Part shown: piece after piece, positions 50,523-60,288 of the stretch
Position numbering within the stretch: the stretch's first letter is position 1
Layout: every line of letters starts with the position of its first letter
Assembly: GCA_902528515.1 (NCBI GenBank)
Contig: CABZTD010000009.1
Location: 1-63,673 of the forward strand
Direction: 5' to 3'
DNA: 63,673 nt
Origin: K189A clade bacterium
GTDB taxonomy: Bacteria > Pseudomonadota > Gammaproteobacteria > Pseudomonadales > Azotimanducaceae
Notes under the pieces: generated by a model
Told to the model about the DNA's origin: nothing
What the model saw: the letters and a program-made list of their open reading frames with translations, nothing else
Database searches by the model: none
Made by a program: the position numbers and the translations under genes

Positions 50523-53421
50523 TTTAATTTGGCAGATCGCGCGCAAAGAGCTGTTGTTGTTCTTTGCTTCGCCAATTGCCTATTTGGTGCTTAGCGCCTT
50601 TCTGGCGATCACTTTATTCGTTTTTTTCTGGGGATCGGCATTTTTTGCTCGCAACATTGCTGACGTGCGCCCCATGTTCGAGTGGTTACCTATTGTGCTG
50701 GTCTTTTTGGCCTCGGCGGTATCCATGCGAATGTGGAGCGAGGAGCGGCGCAGCGGCACACTAGAGTATGTGCTGACGTTGCCGGTATCGACCGCTGAAT
50801 TTGTGTTAGGGAAGGCATTGGCGTGCTGGTTACTTATAGCGCTAGCGTTGGCGTTTACGCTGCCATTGCCGTTCAGCATCAGCCTTATTGCGGAGATAGA
50901 TTGGGGACCGATTTTTGCCGGTTACTTGGCGGCGTTACTGTTGGCGTTTGCCTACTTGGCAATTGGTTTATTTGTCAGCGCCCGCACCGACAGCCAAATC
51001 GTAAGCTTGCTTGTGGCCGTTGCGTTGTGTGGTTGCTTCTACATGATCGGTGCACCCTCGCTTACAGATTATTATCCAGCCGCTGTGCAAAACCTGCTTG
51101 GCGCCCTGGGTAGTGGCGCTCGGTTTGAGTCTATCACTCGAGGCCTAATTGATCTGCGAGATTTGTATTTCTATGCGTCTGTAGCGGCACTGTTTCTGAC
51201 CCTAAATGTGTATTCGCTGCAACGTCAGCAGTGGGCCAAGCGCAGCGATTCGCAGCGGCATTTTCGGGTGCGCTTAGGCGTTGGTTTGCTGTTAGCGAAT
51301 ATCGCCCTGCCCAACGTCTGGTTGTATCCAACCACTGCATTGCGCGTCGACATGACAGCTGGGCAGATTTATTCGATTTCCCAGGCCACTCGTGGCTATT
51401 TGCAGCAGCTCCGCGAGCCGCTGCTAATTCGCGGTTATTTCAGTGCCAAGACCCACCCACTGTTGGCGCCACTAGTGCCACAAATGCAAGATCTTTTACG
51501 TGAGTATGAGATCGCCGGTAATGGCGCTGTGCGCGTAGAGATAGTTGATCCGGTCCAAGATCCAGAACAAGAGAGCGAGGCGAACAGCAAATATGGCATT
51601 CGCGCCGTGCCGTTCCAGGTGGCGGATCGCTATCAGGCCAGTGTGGTGAATTCTTATTTTGACGTGCTGGTGGAATACGGAGACGAGTACGAAGTTCTCA
51701 GTTTTGCCGATCTTATTGAAGTGAAAGCCGGCACCGAAACAGAGTTGGACGTGCGTCTTAAAAACCCAGAGTTCGATGTTACGCGCTCAATAAAAAGGGT
51801 GCTTTATGGTTTTCAGAACGGCGCTTCTATATTCGCCAACATTAATGACGACGTTCGCCTTGTCGCTTACCTGTCTGCGGACGCGGTGTTGCCGGAAGCG
51901 TTGGTGGAATTCAAGACGGCGGTGCGAGCGGTGGCAAGCGAGCTTAGCGCCTTAGCACCAGGTAAGTTCGCCTTAGAGGTCGTTGAGCCAGAGGCCGACG
52001 GTGGCGCGGTTGCTGCGCAAATAGGCGAGGAATATGGGTTTCGACCGATGGTCGCGAATTTGTTCGACAACCAAAGCTTTTACTTTTACCTCACTCTGCA
52101 AGCTGCAGATACCGTGGTGCAGTTGCCGCTGCCAGAGGCGTTCGACGCCGAGTCTTTGCGCCGTAGCATCGACGAAGGGCTAAAGCGGTTTGCCACCGGA
52201 GTACTAAAAACTGTGGTCGTAACGTTACCGAACAATGGCATGCCACCGCCGCGAGGTATGCCTGGTCCGCAAGTCAACCAGTTTACCCAGCTGGAACAGA
52301 TGCTGAGTACAGACGTTGATGTCGTCCGCGATGACTTGACCACTGGCGCGGTACCTCAAGGCGCTGAACTGGTAATCGTGCTCGAACCGACTGACCTCTC
52401 AGAAACCCAGGTATTTGCCCTGGATCAGTTTTTAATGCGCGGCGGAACAGTAGTCGTAGCAACCGCGCCGTATCGAGCCACGATCAGTCGCGACACGTTG
52501 TTGGCCAACCCACATACCAGTGGCTTAGACGAGTGGTTTGCGCATCATGGGGTAACCATTGCGCAATCTATGGTTATGGATCCGCAAAACACAGCGTTCC
52601 CGCTGCCAGTGACGCGTCAAGCTGGTGGTTTCAGTTTTCAAGAATTGATGCTCTTTGATTATCCGTACTTTATGGATCTGCGCGGGGACGGTTTGAGTCA
52701 GACCTCGCCAATCACCCGTGGATTGCCCCAGGTCACGCTGAGTTGGGCAGCGCCGATCACCGCAAACCCTGACACCGGAGTAACGGTGACGCCGTTGCTC
52801 AGAAGCAGTGATGACAGTTGGTTGTCTAGCAATACTGACATTTTGCCGCGGCTCAGCGACGACGGTGGGCAGCCATTTGTGGTTGAAGGCGAACAATCCA
52901 GCCATTTGGTTGGGGTCCTCTTACAGGGCCGTTTCAGCAGTTATTACCAGGGAAAGGATTCGCCGCCGCTCAATTCGCAAAATCCTCTGGAAGAAAGCGA
53001 AGATCAAGAACCGCCCACACTTAAGGTGGAGAGCGTGATTGAACGAGCGCCAGAGTCTGCGCGGCTCTTAGTGTTTGCCTCCAACGACTTCGTCGCAGAC
53101 CAAACACTGGGGTTGGTTGGCTCCGCTCAGGGCGTCGAGAACCGCAATGGCGTGCAGCTGCTGATGAACGCGGTTGATTGGTCATTAGAAGATCAAAACC
53201 TCACCAGCATCAGTGCTCGCGGTGCCTTCAATCGCACGCTGCCACCCTTGGCGCCAGAGCAGCAACGGGTCATTGAGGTAGTCAACTATGCGTTTGCAGT
53301 GGTGTTAATCGCTGCTTTGGTCGTGGGCTATCGTCTCAATACTCGGCGCCGCCGCGTTCGTTATCAGCGCTGGTTAGACGCCAGTGCCGATAAGGCAGTA
53401 GCAGTGGGAGGGCAGTCATGA
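50512..53421 (+). CDS. ABC-2 permease fused to a GldG-type auxiliary domain
   Basis: About 969 residues. The N-terminal 245 residues form an ABC-2 permease with about six helices (IARKELLLFFASPIAYLVL through FYASVAALFLTLNVY). A further helix (about 255-275) is followed by a large extracytoplasmic GldG/ABC_transp_aux-type domain (YSISQATRGYLQQL, VEIVDPVQDPEQE). A last helix near the C-terminus (FAVVLIAALVVGYRL) ends in a basic tail. GldF and GldG are separate in Bacteroidetes and are one polypeptide here. I use the ATG at 50512, with GGAGGCGGGAG upstream. It overlaps both neighbours. Confidence 0.9.
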   Translation: MRLDLIWQIARKELLLFFASPIAYLVLSAFLAITLFVFFWGSAFFARNIADVRPMFEWLPIVLVFLASAVSMRMWSEERRSGTLEYVLTLPVSTAEFVLGKALACWLLIALALAFTLPLPFSISLIAEIDWGPIFAGYLAALLLAFAYLAIGLFVSARTDSQIVSLLVAVALCGCFYMIGAPSLTDYYPAAVQNLLGALGSGARFESITRGLIDLRDLYFYASVAALFLTLNVYSLQRQQWAKRSDSQRHFRVRLGVGLLLANIALPNVWLYPTTALRVDMTAGQIYSISQATRGYLQQLREPLLIRGYFSAKTHPLLAPLVPQMQDLLREYEIAGNGAVRVEIVDPVQDPEQESEANSKYGIRAVPFQVADRYQASVVNSYFDVLVEYGDEYEVLSFADLIEVKAGTETELDVRLKNPEFDVTRSIKRVLYGFQNGASIFANINDDVRLVAYLSADAVLPEALVEFKTAVRAVASELSALAPGKFALEVVEPEADGGAVAAQIGEEYGFRPMVANLFDNQSFYFYLTLQAADTVVQLPLPEAFDAESLRRSIDEGLKRFATGVLKTVVVTLPNNGMPPPRGMPGPQVNQFTQLEQMLSTDVDVVRDDLTTGAVPQGAELVIVLEPTDLSETQVFALDQFLMRGGTVVVATAPYRATISRDTLLANPHTSGLDEWFAHHGVTIAQSMVMDPQNTAFPLPVTRQAGGFSFQELMLFDYPYFMDLRGDGLSQTSPITRGLPQVTLSWAAPITANPDTGVTVTPLLRSSDDSWLSSNTDILPRLSDDGGQPFVVEGEQSSHLVGVLLQGRFSSYYQGKDSPPLNSQNPLEESEDQEPPTLKVESVIERAPESARLLVFASNDFVADQTLGLVGSAQGVENRNGVQLLMNAVDWSLEDQNLTSISARGAFNRTLPPLAPEQQRVIEVVNYAFAVVLIAALVVGYRLNTRRRRVRYQRWLDASADKAVAVGGQS

Positions 53422-54371
53422 ACAAATCAATTCGTATATTGAGTGTGCTCGCCGGCGTCCAAGTTGTGTTGGTGGCGTTGGTTTGGTTTGGGCGCAGCGA
53501 TGGCGGCGCCAATGTGCCGTTGCGATTAGTAGAATTTGCACCCGCGAGTGTGGCGAAACTGACGCTGGCCGATGGTACTCAAAACGTCGAGCTGACCAAA
53601 GACACCGCTGGTTGGCAGGTGCAAGCTAATGGTTACGTGCGCACTGCCGACGCCGCGCAAGTTAACAACATGGTGAATAACCTTGCTGAACTGCAAGTGC
53701 AGTGGCCGGTAGCGACGACGTCGGACAGCGCCGAACGCTTTGAAGTGAGCGCAAAAAAATTTCAACGACGCATAGGGCTGCAGGACGACAGCGGCGCGCA
53801 GCTAGCGCTGTTGTACACTGGAACTTCGCCTGGACTCGGCAAAGTGCATGCGCGCAGCGACGCCGCAGACGAAGTTTATGCGGTCGATCTGGCTAATTAC
53901 CAACTGCCGATGACGTTGGACGATTGGTTGGATAAAGCGCTGCTGGCATTACCTAAGGATTTGAAGGAGATCACGGTACAAGTTGGAGCTGAGGATACAA
54001 AGAAAACTTGGCAGTTGCGTAACGATCTTGCTCAAGGCTGGTTACTTGATGGTGCAAAAGCAGACCAAGCTGCAGTTCTCAGCTACCTAGGGCAGCTCCA
54101 AAAGCTGCGCGTCATCGGTTTAGCGGAGATGGGAGCAATAGTCTCGCAAGACTATGAGTCGTTTGTTGAGGTAGGATCATTGCGATGGCAGTCTATCCAA
54201 GAAGCGGGAGTTTTGGTCTTGCATGCTTCAATCGGTGAAGAGGCTGAATTTTTACTCAGTACCGACGATAGAACATCTAAGTATCGCGTGACCACAAGAG
54301 TGGGAGAGGGTTTTTTGCCTGATAAAGAGGACCTGAAGGGCAAACTCTCCAACGAAGAGCCATCGGCATAG
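53418..54371 (+). CDS. DUF4340 domain-containing protein
   Basis: A 317-aa protein with one N-terminal membrane anchor (SVLAGVQVVLVALVWF) and a periplasmic beta-rich region. A DUF4340-type protein is the usual third member of GldA/GldFG operons, and position supports the call (ATGA overlap with the permease stop). The C-terminal part (FVEVGSLRWQSIQEAGVLVL) fits a repeat of the same fold. It probably forms an external part of the complex. Function unknown. Confidence 0.8.
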   Translation: MNKSIRILSVLAGVQVVLVALVWFGRSDGGANVPLRLVEFAPASVAKLTLADGTQNVELTKDTAGWQVQANGYVRTADAAQVNNMVNNLAELQVQWPVATTSDSAERFEVSAKKFQRRIGLQDDSGAQLALLYTGTSPGLGKVHARSDAADEVYAVDLANYQLPMTLDDWLDKALLALPKDLKEITVQVGAEDTKKTWQLRNDLAQGWLLDGAKADQAAVLSYLGQLQKLRVIGLAEMGAIVSQDYESFVEVGSLRWQSIQEAGVLVLHASIGEEAEFLLSTDDRTSKYRVTTRVGEGFLPDKEDLKGKLSNEEPSA

Positions 54372-54391
54372 AATCCCTTCAGACTTTAAGG

Positions 54392-54484
54392 AACTGGCGC
54401 GAAAAGCAGGCGAAAGAGCGGTATTACCGAGGTGAGATTAAGCGTGTGATGCAGGAAGCGAGGGAGGCTGGGTTACTGCCCTAA
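54392..54484 (+). pseudogene. Second relic of an HGGxSTG-type gene 3' end
   Basis: The frame reads NWREKQAKERYYRGEIKRV then MQEAREAGLLP and TAA. Against the intact copy it has, by my reading, seven base differences in 87, six of them synonymous. That suggests it came from a separate functional homologue rather than a fresh duplication. It starts 20 bases after the DUF4340 stop. The remaining DNA to 54609 shows only a 39-codon minus-strand frame with no recognised product. Confidence 0.75.
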
Positions 54485-54608
54485 GCTAATTTACCAGCTA
54501 ACGTAAAATGACATCCGGATAATACGGATTCGCCACCCAAGGCCGGCGCGATGTACGCGTCGGTAAACCAAAACTCTGTTCGATTTATGGTCACTGCCAT
54601 GTTCTCAT

Positions 54609-55679
54609 CTATGACAGCATGCTTATCGATATTCCTTGGTTTGCTAATAATGCGGTGAGATCACCCAACAACATATTGGCCGCGCCTGCATGGTCATTTA
54701 GATGGGCATCAAAATGCGCAACACCCAGGCCGTTGATCAATGTGTACGCGTGATTGCCTGGCACCAGCTCAGTTGAGGGTTTCATAAGGCTCAACATTGC
54801 GTTGGTCGACTTTTGAGTCTCTTCATCGGCATTCACATTAGCAGCTTCTATGAATGCCTTATATCCGTCTTGGGTTGCTTCCACATTATCATTGAAATGA
54901 AAGTGATCAGCATTTTCTAGCACAACAGCTAAAACCGGTTCTGGATTTCTCTGATACAGATCCTGCATCCCCGCTATCGGCAAAATTGAGTCGAGATCAC
55001 TTACGATGTAAAGACAGGGGATTGGACGATTCCAGTTAAAAGAGAGCGAAGAGGCCAAAGGGTTTTTTTCATTTGCCTCACCACCACCAGCTGGTGCCAA
55101 AGGCACTATCGCTTTAATCCGCGTATCTTTTTCGACTGTTTTCAAGGTGGTCCAGCCGCCGAAGCTGTGACCCGACATCCCGATGCGATCTTCGTCGATA
55201 TCCAAATCAGAAGCCCCAGCTAACATTTGGTCAATTACGAAGCTAGCGTCGACGGGCCTGGATTCGATGAAACGGTTTATCAATTCTGCGTCTCCAGCAG
55301 ACTGACCGCTCAGCATATCGACAGTAGTATTGCCGACGTGATCCATGGCAGCAATCACATAGCCATGACTGGCGAGATGAGAATAAAAGAAGGTGGATTG
55401 TCGGCGTTCACCACCGTAACCGTGGGAGAACACAACGAGTGGGAAGGTGCCCGAACGCGCCTTGGCGTTCATAACTGCGTTCTGGGTGCTTTTACCTAAC
55501 CCGGGGATCAACTCGAAGCTAGACATTTTTGCCGGATCGAAGTCCTCACCATCATGAGCGCTCGCCGCTGGGTACCAGATGTCGACCGGCATCGTGCAAT
55601 TACGGCTTCGGTCTGACCATGAAAACTGTCGAGTCCCGACGGGATGGGAGCCGCGCTCGAAGGGGGAGTATCCATTCAT
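54609..55679 (-). CDS. PAF-acetylhydrolase-like alpha/beta hydrolase
   Basis: A 356-aa cytosolic-looking esterase of the dienelactone/PAF-acetylhydrolase group. The nucleophile elbow is GHSFGG (Ser172). The oxyanion region FSHGYGGERR (about 94-100) resembles bacterial PAF-AH proteins. A likely acid is Asp228/230 and the likely histidine is in NADHFHF (259/261). No signal peptide is evident. The ribosome site is weak. Substrate unknown. It is the first of a set of minus-strand genes for mostly membrane or exported products. Confidence 0.85.
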   Translation of the reverse strand: MNGYSPFERGSHPVGTRQFSWSDRSRNCTMPVDIWYPAASAHDGEDFDPAKMSSFELIPGLGKSTQNAVMNAKARSGTFPLVVFSHGYGGERRQSTFFYSHLASHGYVIAAMDHVGNTTVDMLSGQSAGDAELINRFIESRPVDASFVIDQMLAGASDLDIDEDRIGMSGHSFGGWTTLKTVEKDTRIKAIVPLAPAGGGEANEKNPLASSLSFNWNRPIPCLYIVSDLDSILPIAGMQDLYQRNPEPVLAVVLENADHFHFNDNVEATQDGYKAFIEAANVNADEETQKSTNAMLSLMKPSTELVPGNHAYTLINGLGVAHFDAHLNDHAGAANMLLGDLTALLANQGISISMLS

Positions 55680-55794
55680 CGTTTAAATCTCAAAGTTGAT
55701 GAAGCAGCTTATGGCCGGGAACAGATTTGAATCAAGTAGCGTTGCGACCTCCTCTAATTAACTCGGCGGCCCCTAAGCTATCAGGAAAGGCAAA

Positions 55795-58700
55795 TCAATC
55801 GACAGTTTTAGGGGTGTCTTTGTAGCGAAAGCCCTCGAAGACGACACTTCCTGATTCGTCCGCCGCTGCGCTGTTAAAAAAGCGCGCCTGGTCAAAGCTA
55901 ACACCCAGCGAGTAACTTGAATCTTCTGTAATCTCGATAGGTGCCTCATCGTTTAACGTTGGGTACGCACCGCATGCCTCACCGGCGTCGCAAATAAAAT
56001 TATCGTTGTCCATGTCTGACCCGACGACTAGAGAGTAAGTTCCCGGCGCTACATCTCTCAGATTAAGTTCATAGACCCCATCAGCAGGATTAGCCAACCT
56101 TTGCTGGTAACTGGTCTCATCGCTCTCTGAATCGATCAACAAAGCAAACAACACCCCAGCACTGCTGCTAAAGGTGGTGGCGCTAACCTGCAATCTCACA
56201 GGCACTAAGAGATCGCCAACAGAGGAGTTGACGCGAATAGTGCCCGTGTACTCTCCTGCCGCCAGGCCAGTGCGGTCTGCAGTTACTCGGTAAGAACCTA
56301 ATCCCACATCATTTGTTGAGAAGGCTGAGACATTAAGCCAATCGGTTTCATCGCTAACGCCCGTCACGCTCAAATCGCCGCCACCAGCGTTTGTTAAGGA
56401 AAGTACGAGCTCTGTGTTGATAACGCCGAAGCTGATGGCACTTGGCGACGCCAAGAGCGATGGAGGTAAAGGTTGAAGCGTACCGCTCGCCAGCTCCTGG
56501 GCGGTCATCACAGCCTTGAAAGCATTGATCAGTCCATATCCAAACTGATTGTCGCGACCGGCGGCGCCAAGGTCGTCCGTGATGCGGCCCTCCTTAAGTG
56601 TTTGGTCCAAGATGGCCGGCGTCAGGTCGGGGTACACTGCCTTCATCAAGGCAACAACGCCCGCCACATGAGGGGCTGCCATGGACGTTCCTTCGTAGCG
56701 TCGGTAACCATAGGTAAGCGAATTATCGCGATCACTGCCAATGGCACTAAGCACACCATCGGGAAAGCCATCTGTATTGACGTCCTCACTCATATCTCCG
56801 CCCGGCGCGGCCACGTCCACGGTAGGCCCGAAGTTTGAGTACTCGGTAAGTACATTGGTCTGATTGGTCGCCGATACCGACACCACACCTTCATACGACG
56901 CCGGGAATTCAAAGTCTTGGGTACCGCTATTACCTGCCGCAGCGATGACTATTACCCCGGCATTGCGAGCTGCGGTAACGGCATCTGCCTCACTCTGGGA
57001 TGAACCTGCACCACCGAGGCTTAGGTTGATTACGTCGGCAGGCTGCGTCGGCAGATCTCCGGACGCATTGGAAAGCCCTGCCGCGTAACGGATCGAGTGA
57101 ATAATGTCGAAGCTAGTGCCTCCAGAACGACCCAGAGCACGTACCGGCATGATTCGACTGTCCCAAGCGACGCCTCCGACACCCACGGAGTTATTGGTTG
57201 CGGCTGCAACAGTGCCTGCAACATGAGTTCCATGGAAAGAGCTACTGCCATCGCCTAAATCACCATCGCCCTCGTCCTCGGGATTGCTGTCCACACCATC
57301 ACCGTCCCCGGCATTCTCGCTGTCGCCAATCATGTCGACACCGTCCACCAACTGGCCGGCAAAATCTGGATGATTGGACAAGATGCCGGTATCGATCACC
57401 GCAACCCTTACGCTAGGGCTTCCCGTTGTGAGGTCCCACGCCGCCGGTAACTGAATTTGTGGGAAATGCCATTGTTCGGCATACAAAGGATCGTTCGGCG
57501 TGGCTAAGGCGTCCCGTGAATAATTGGGTTCCGCTCGCTCTATGCCCGGGCGGCGCATCATCGCCTTGATCGACCAAATCGTCTCTCGCTTGGTGCGCTG
57601 TTTTGCTGAGACCCCAGCGTTTGGAAGATCGATTAAACTGTCGTTTACTCGCACGATCGCAGCTTTTCTCGCCTCTACTCCGTTGAACGCCATGAGCAGC
57701 GGTTCATCCAGTCGCTGACCTCTTATCACCTGCATGGATTGGCGCATTTCAGACATAACGGCAGGCGCTTTTTTGCCAAGCTGAACGATGACCTGATTGG
57801 GCACGAAATTATCAAAACTACTGAAATCGGCGCCTGTGGTACGAACGCTAGTTCCTGCACCTGATGAGCCCGTTGTCACGACGTAGTTAGAGGCACCGGA
57901 GAAGGCGAAAACGCGGATAAAGTAATCACCCGCTTCCGGCGCTTGCACAGCCTCAGTATTGCCTGTGCCTAAAGAATCATCAACGAGGACTTCCCCAGCG
58001 TCGTATAGCTCTACATCGAGATCTTGACCATCGCTGGTATCACCAATAGTGAGCAAAATGCGGTCACCCGCAGACAGGCTGACGCGAAAATAATCTTCGT
58101 CTCCGCTTTCAAACAAGCTACCGGACGGTCCAGAATTTGCTTGACTGACATAGCCACCCAGCACACCTGGCGAAAATATCTGTTGAGCTGATGCGAAGTC
58201 ATTGTTGGCGATATTGGTAACCGACGACTCATTTACGTCGCTGTCAATTTGCGTACCCGAAGACAAGTTGACCGCACCGACAACTTGCACCCCAGCTGTA
58301 TCGGTAGCCTTAGTTAGCGCCAAAGAAAACGGGACCGATGCGTTGCCCGCCACATCGGTCAAGCTCAGGACTGCGGTTACATCCCCGTCAGTCATGCTAG
58401 AAAGATCTGCGCTGAGCACTTGCTCGTCAGCGTTGTTTATTTGGCCGCTAAGGCTAATGGCCTGAGTAAACCCATCAGCATCGTTTATCTCGATAGCAAA
58501 GCTCGCATCCAGCTCGCCATTGGCAATCGTTAACGTAAAAGCGTTCTCGTTTGCAACATCGATCACCAATGTGTTGGCTTCCAATGCGAAGTTGGTTGGA
58601 GGGTCGAAATCAAACCTAAAAGTCAGTAGCACCGTACTCGACGTTTGACCGGCGCTGTTAATAGCGACTGCTTGCAGGGTTGTATCGTTGTCCAACGTAA

Positions 58701-58965
58701 AGGCTGCTGTATATCGCTGAGAACTCGACGTTGGCGCACTGCCGTCGGTTGTATAATAGATCGGCGCGCCGTTGCTGGTCAGCGTCACTTGTTGAGGTTC
58801 GTTAAACAGACCTCCGGCGGACGAAGCACTTAAGGTTGGATCTGGTGGAGTAACCGTGGGTGTTGTCGAGGTACCTCCTCCTCCGCCACCGCCGCACCCA
58901 ACTAAGACGAGAACGAAGGCTGCTTGACCTAACGCGCGACTAAGTCTTTGAGTAATGTCTATCAT
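55795..58965 (-). CDS. Multidomain subtilisin-family (S8) serine protease lipoprotein
   Basis: The 1056-aa protein begins with a lipoprotein signal (LVLVGC, Cys24) and a Gly run. In order come a chitobiase C-terminal-like domain (IYYTTDGSAPTS, 69-80), an Ig-like region, a PPC-type domain (EDYFRVSLSAGDRILLTIG, about 290-365), a region like a propeptide (VPNQVIVQLG, about 388), and the S8 catalytic domain with Asp525 (VAVIDTG), His578 (HGTHVAGT), Asn679 (AAAGNSG) and Ser761 (GTSMAAPH). A beta-sandwich (about 840-935) and a Ca-binding-looking tail (DMDNDNFICDAG) end it. Probably anchored in the outer membrane facing out. GGAGG precedes the start. Confidence 0.95.
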   Translation of the reverse strand: MIDITQRLSRALGQAAFVLVLVGCGGGGGGGTSTTPTVTPPDPTLSASSAGGLFNEPQQVTLTSNGAPIYYTTDGSAPTSSSQRYTAAFTLDNDTTLQAVAINSAGQTSSTVLLTFRFDFDPPTNFALEANTLVIDVANENAFTLTIANGELDASFAIEINDADGFTQAISLSGQINNADEQVLSADLSSMTDGDVTAVLSLTDVAGNASVPFSLALTKATDTAGVQVVGAVNLSSGTQIDSDVNESSVTNIANNDFASAQQIFSPGVLGGYVSQANSGPSGSLFESGDEDYFRVSLSAGDRILLTIGDTSDGQDLDVELYDAGEVLVDDSLGTGNTEAVQAPEAGDYFIRVFAFSGASNYVVTTGSSGAGTSVRTTGADFSSFDNFVPNQVIVQLGKKAPAVMSEMRQSMQVIRGQRLDEPLLMAFNGVEARKAAIVRVNDSLIDLPNAGVSAKQRTKRETIWSIKAMMRRPGIERAEPNYSRDALATPNDPLYAEQWHFPQIQLPAAWDLTTGSPSVRVAVIDTGILSNHPDFAGQLVDGVDMIGDSENAGDGDGVDSNPEDEGDGDLGDGSSSFHGTHVAGTVAAATNNSVGVGGVAWDSRIMPVRALGRSGGTSFDIIHSIRYAAGLSNASGDLPTQPADVINLSLGGAGSSQSEADAVTAARNAGVIVIAAAGNSGTQDFEFPASYEGVVSVSATNQTNVLTEYSNFGPTVDVAAPGGDMSEDVNTDGFPDGVLSAIGSDRDNSLTYGYRRYEGTSMAAPHVAGVVALMKAVYPDLTPAILDQTLKEGRITDDLGAAGRDNQFGYGLINAFKAVMTAQELASGTLQPLPPSLLASPSAISFGVINTELVLSLTNAGGGDLSVTGVSDETDWLNVSAFSTNDVGLGSYRVTADRTGLAAGEYTGTIRVNSSVGDLLVPVRLQVSATTFSSSAGVLFALLIDSESDETSYQQRLANPADGVYELNLRDVAPGTYSLVVGSDMDNDNFICDAGEACGAYPTLNDEAPIEITEDSSYSLGVSFDQARFFNSAAADESGSVVFEGFRYKDTPKTVD

Positions 58966-59303
58966 CGACTCATGGCCTCCAGTCTGGATCGTGAGGTTAT
59001 TCGCTCAGCGAGCGGGCGGGTTTATACGAAATCTGATTGAAAGGTAGCATTTTCCGTAATCTGGGTATTCGTCTCACGTTCGGTGGCGTGTTGAACGCGC
59101 CAACTGACGACGCAGGTTAAGCGGCCCTTAGACTTTACCTCTGGCTTTCCCTTAACGCATCGCGCCCCTCTAATGCGCCCTTGAGCCAGGTTCTTAAGCC
59201 GTCCCCTAACTTGCATCAATTTACATCACATTGCACTTGTTCAGGGTCTGGCTACCTGTATCGCTTTTGTCACCCTAAATTATCTCGCTGGGAGCAAATC
59301 ACG

Positions 59304-59329
59304 GGAAAAGAACAACCGGCTCCGCCGGT
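59304..59329 (-). terminator. Terminator downstream of the 59416 gene
   Basis: On the minus strand ACCGGC-GGA-GCCGGT is followed by TGTTCTTTT. It lies about 90 bases past the stop of the membrane-protein gene. The rest of the 58966-59415 gap shows nothing recognisable. Confidence 0.6.
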
Positions 59330-59415
59330 GTACTAGTTGCGTTAAGAAAGGCAGCTGAATCGGCAATATTGGTCTAGTAAGAGTAGGTTTCCTAAAAGCC
59401 TATTCGTCCTGTCTT

Positions 59416-59964
59416 TCAGGAAGCGTTGGGCGATCCGACGTTTGGCGTCACTCTATCTTTAATGTCCTTACAAGAATATTCCGGTGTGACACTTGATGCC
59501 CTTAGAAAGGCGCCAAAATCCATTTCCTGATTACGATAAAATGGATGACCGGATAGCCAAGTTTGTCCTCCAGGGTAGGAGAGAATTCGGGAGATGAATG
59601 GGGCTGCGAAGGTTTGCCATTCGATTCCTGAAGGGGTCGCACGTAATTCCTCTAACCACCTCACTTTCGTAGCGTGGTGCATCTGCACTGTAAAAAAATT
59701 ATGTAATATCAGCGATTCGGACTCGCTAAGCGTCATTGGTCGGTGACACGCCTTTGCCAGCACACCCGCTAAATTTGCGCCATAAATTAGAGATGTTTCT
59801 TGTATAACAGTATCCATGCGAGTCTGTATTATTTCGTTAAAAGCATTCTCGCGCGTTTGTTTAAGTTCTAGCACCACAAGAAGCACGCCGACTACCACTG
59901 AAATTGTTGTCAACAACTGGATAGCAATTTCAATGCGCCTACCTTTGGAATCTGTGAACTTCAT
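59416..59964 (-). CDS. Single-pass membrane protein of unknown function
   Basis: A 182-aa protein from ATG 59964, preceded by GAGGTGG. One helix (IAIQLLTTISVVVGVLLVVL) is followed by a long helical domain (ELKQTRENAFNEII, CHRPMTLSESESLILHNFF) with a conserved look. Small proteins with one N-terminal helix then an LELKQTREN-like coil recur in marine proteobacteria, but I cannot name a function. Confidence 0.75.
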   Translation of the reverse strand: MKFTDSKGRRIEIAIQLLTTISVVVGVLLVVLELKQTRENAFNEIIQTRMDTVIQETSLIYGANLAGVLAKACHRPMTLSESESLILHNFFTVQMHHATKVRWLEELRATPSGIEWQTFAAPFISRILSYPGGQTWLSGHPFYRNQEMDFGAFLRASSVTPEYSCKDIKDRVTPNVGSPNAS

Positions 59965-60048
59965 TTTCACCACCTCTAGCGCTTTTGCGAAAAACGTACC
60001 AAAACACTCCCCCAGACGCACAGGATGGGCCGAGTAAAGCTGTGCAAC

Positions 60049-60288
60049 TTAGGAGTTTTTAAAATGCGTTGCGACCAAGCTCAAGGTAGCGAGGGCTGCC
60101 GCTACGAACAGTCCTGCTGTAAAGATCGAATTAGAGGGCTGCAAAGCTTCATTAGCTCTTTCCAAGGCGATCAGTCCACCAAGACCTACGAACCCTGCTG
60201 TGGAGAAAGCTAGGAAATGCTTACCTCTAATCCAGCCCAAGATCACTAGTCCAATTACTAAGAGCGCCCAAACTTTGAAGATTCCCAC
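60049..60288 (-). CDS. Small hydrophobic membrane protein
   Basis: A 79-aa protein with about three hydrophobic stretches (FKVWALLVIGLVILGWI; FSTAGFVGLGGLIAL; FTAGLFVAAALATLSLV). The start is GTG at 60288 with no strong ribosome site. It is upstream of the previous membrane gene on the same strand. Product unknown. The 60289-60631 gap shows no further gene. Confidence 0.55.
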   Translation of the reverse strand: MGIFKVWALLVIGLVILGWIRGKHFLAFSTAGFVGLGGLIALERANEALQPSNSIFTAGLFVAAALATLSLVATHFKNS

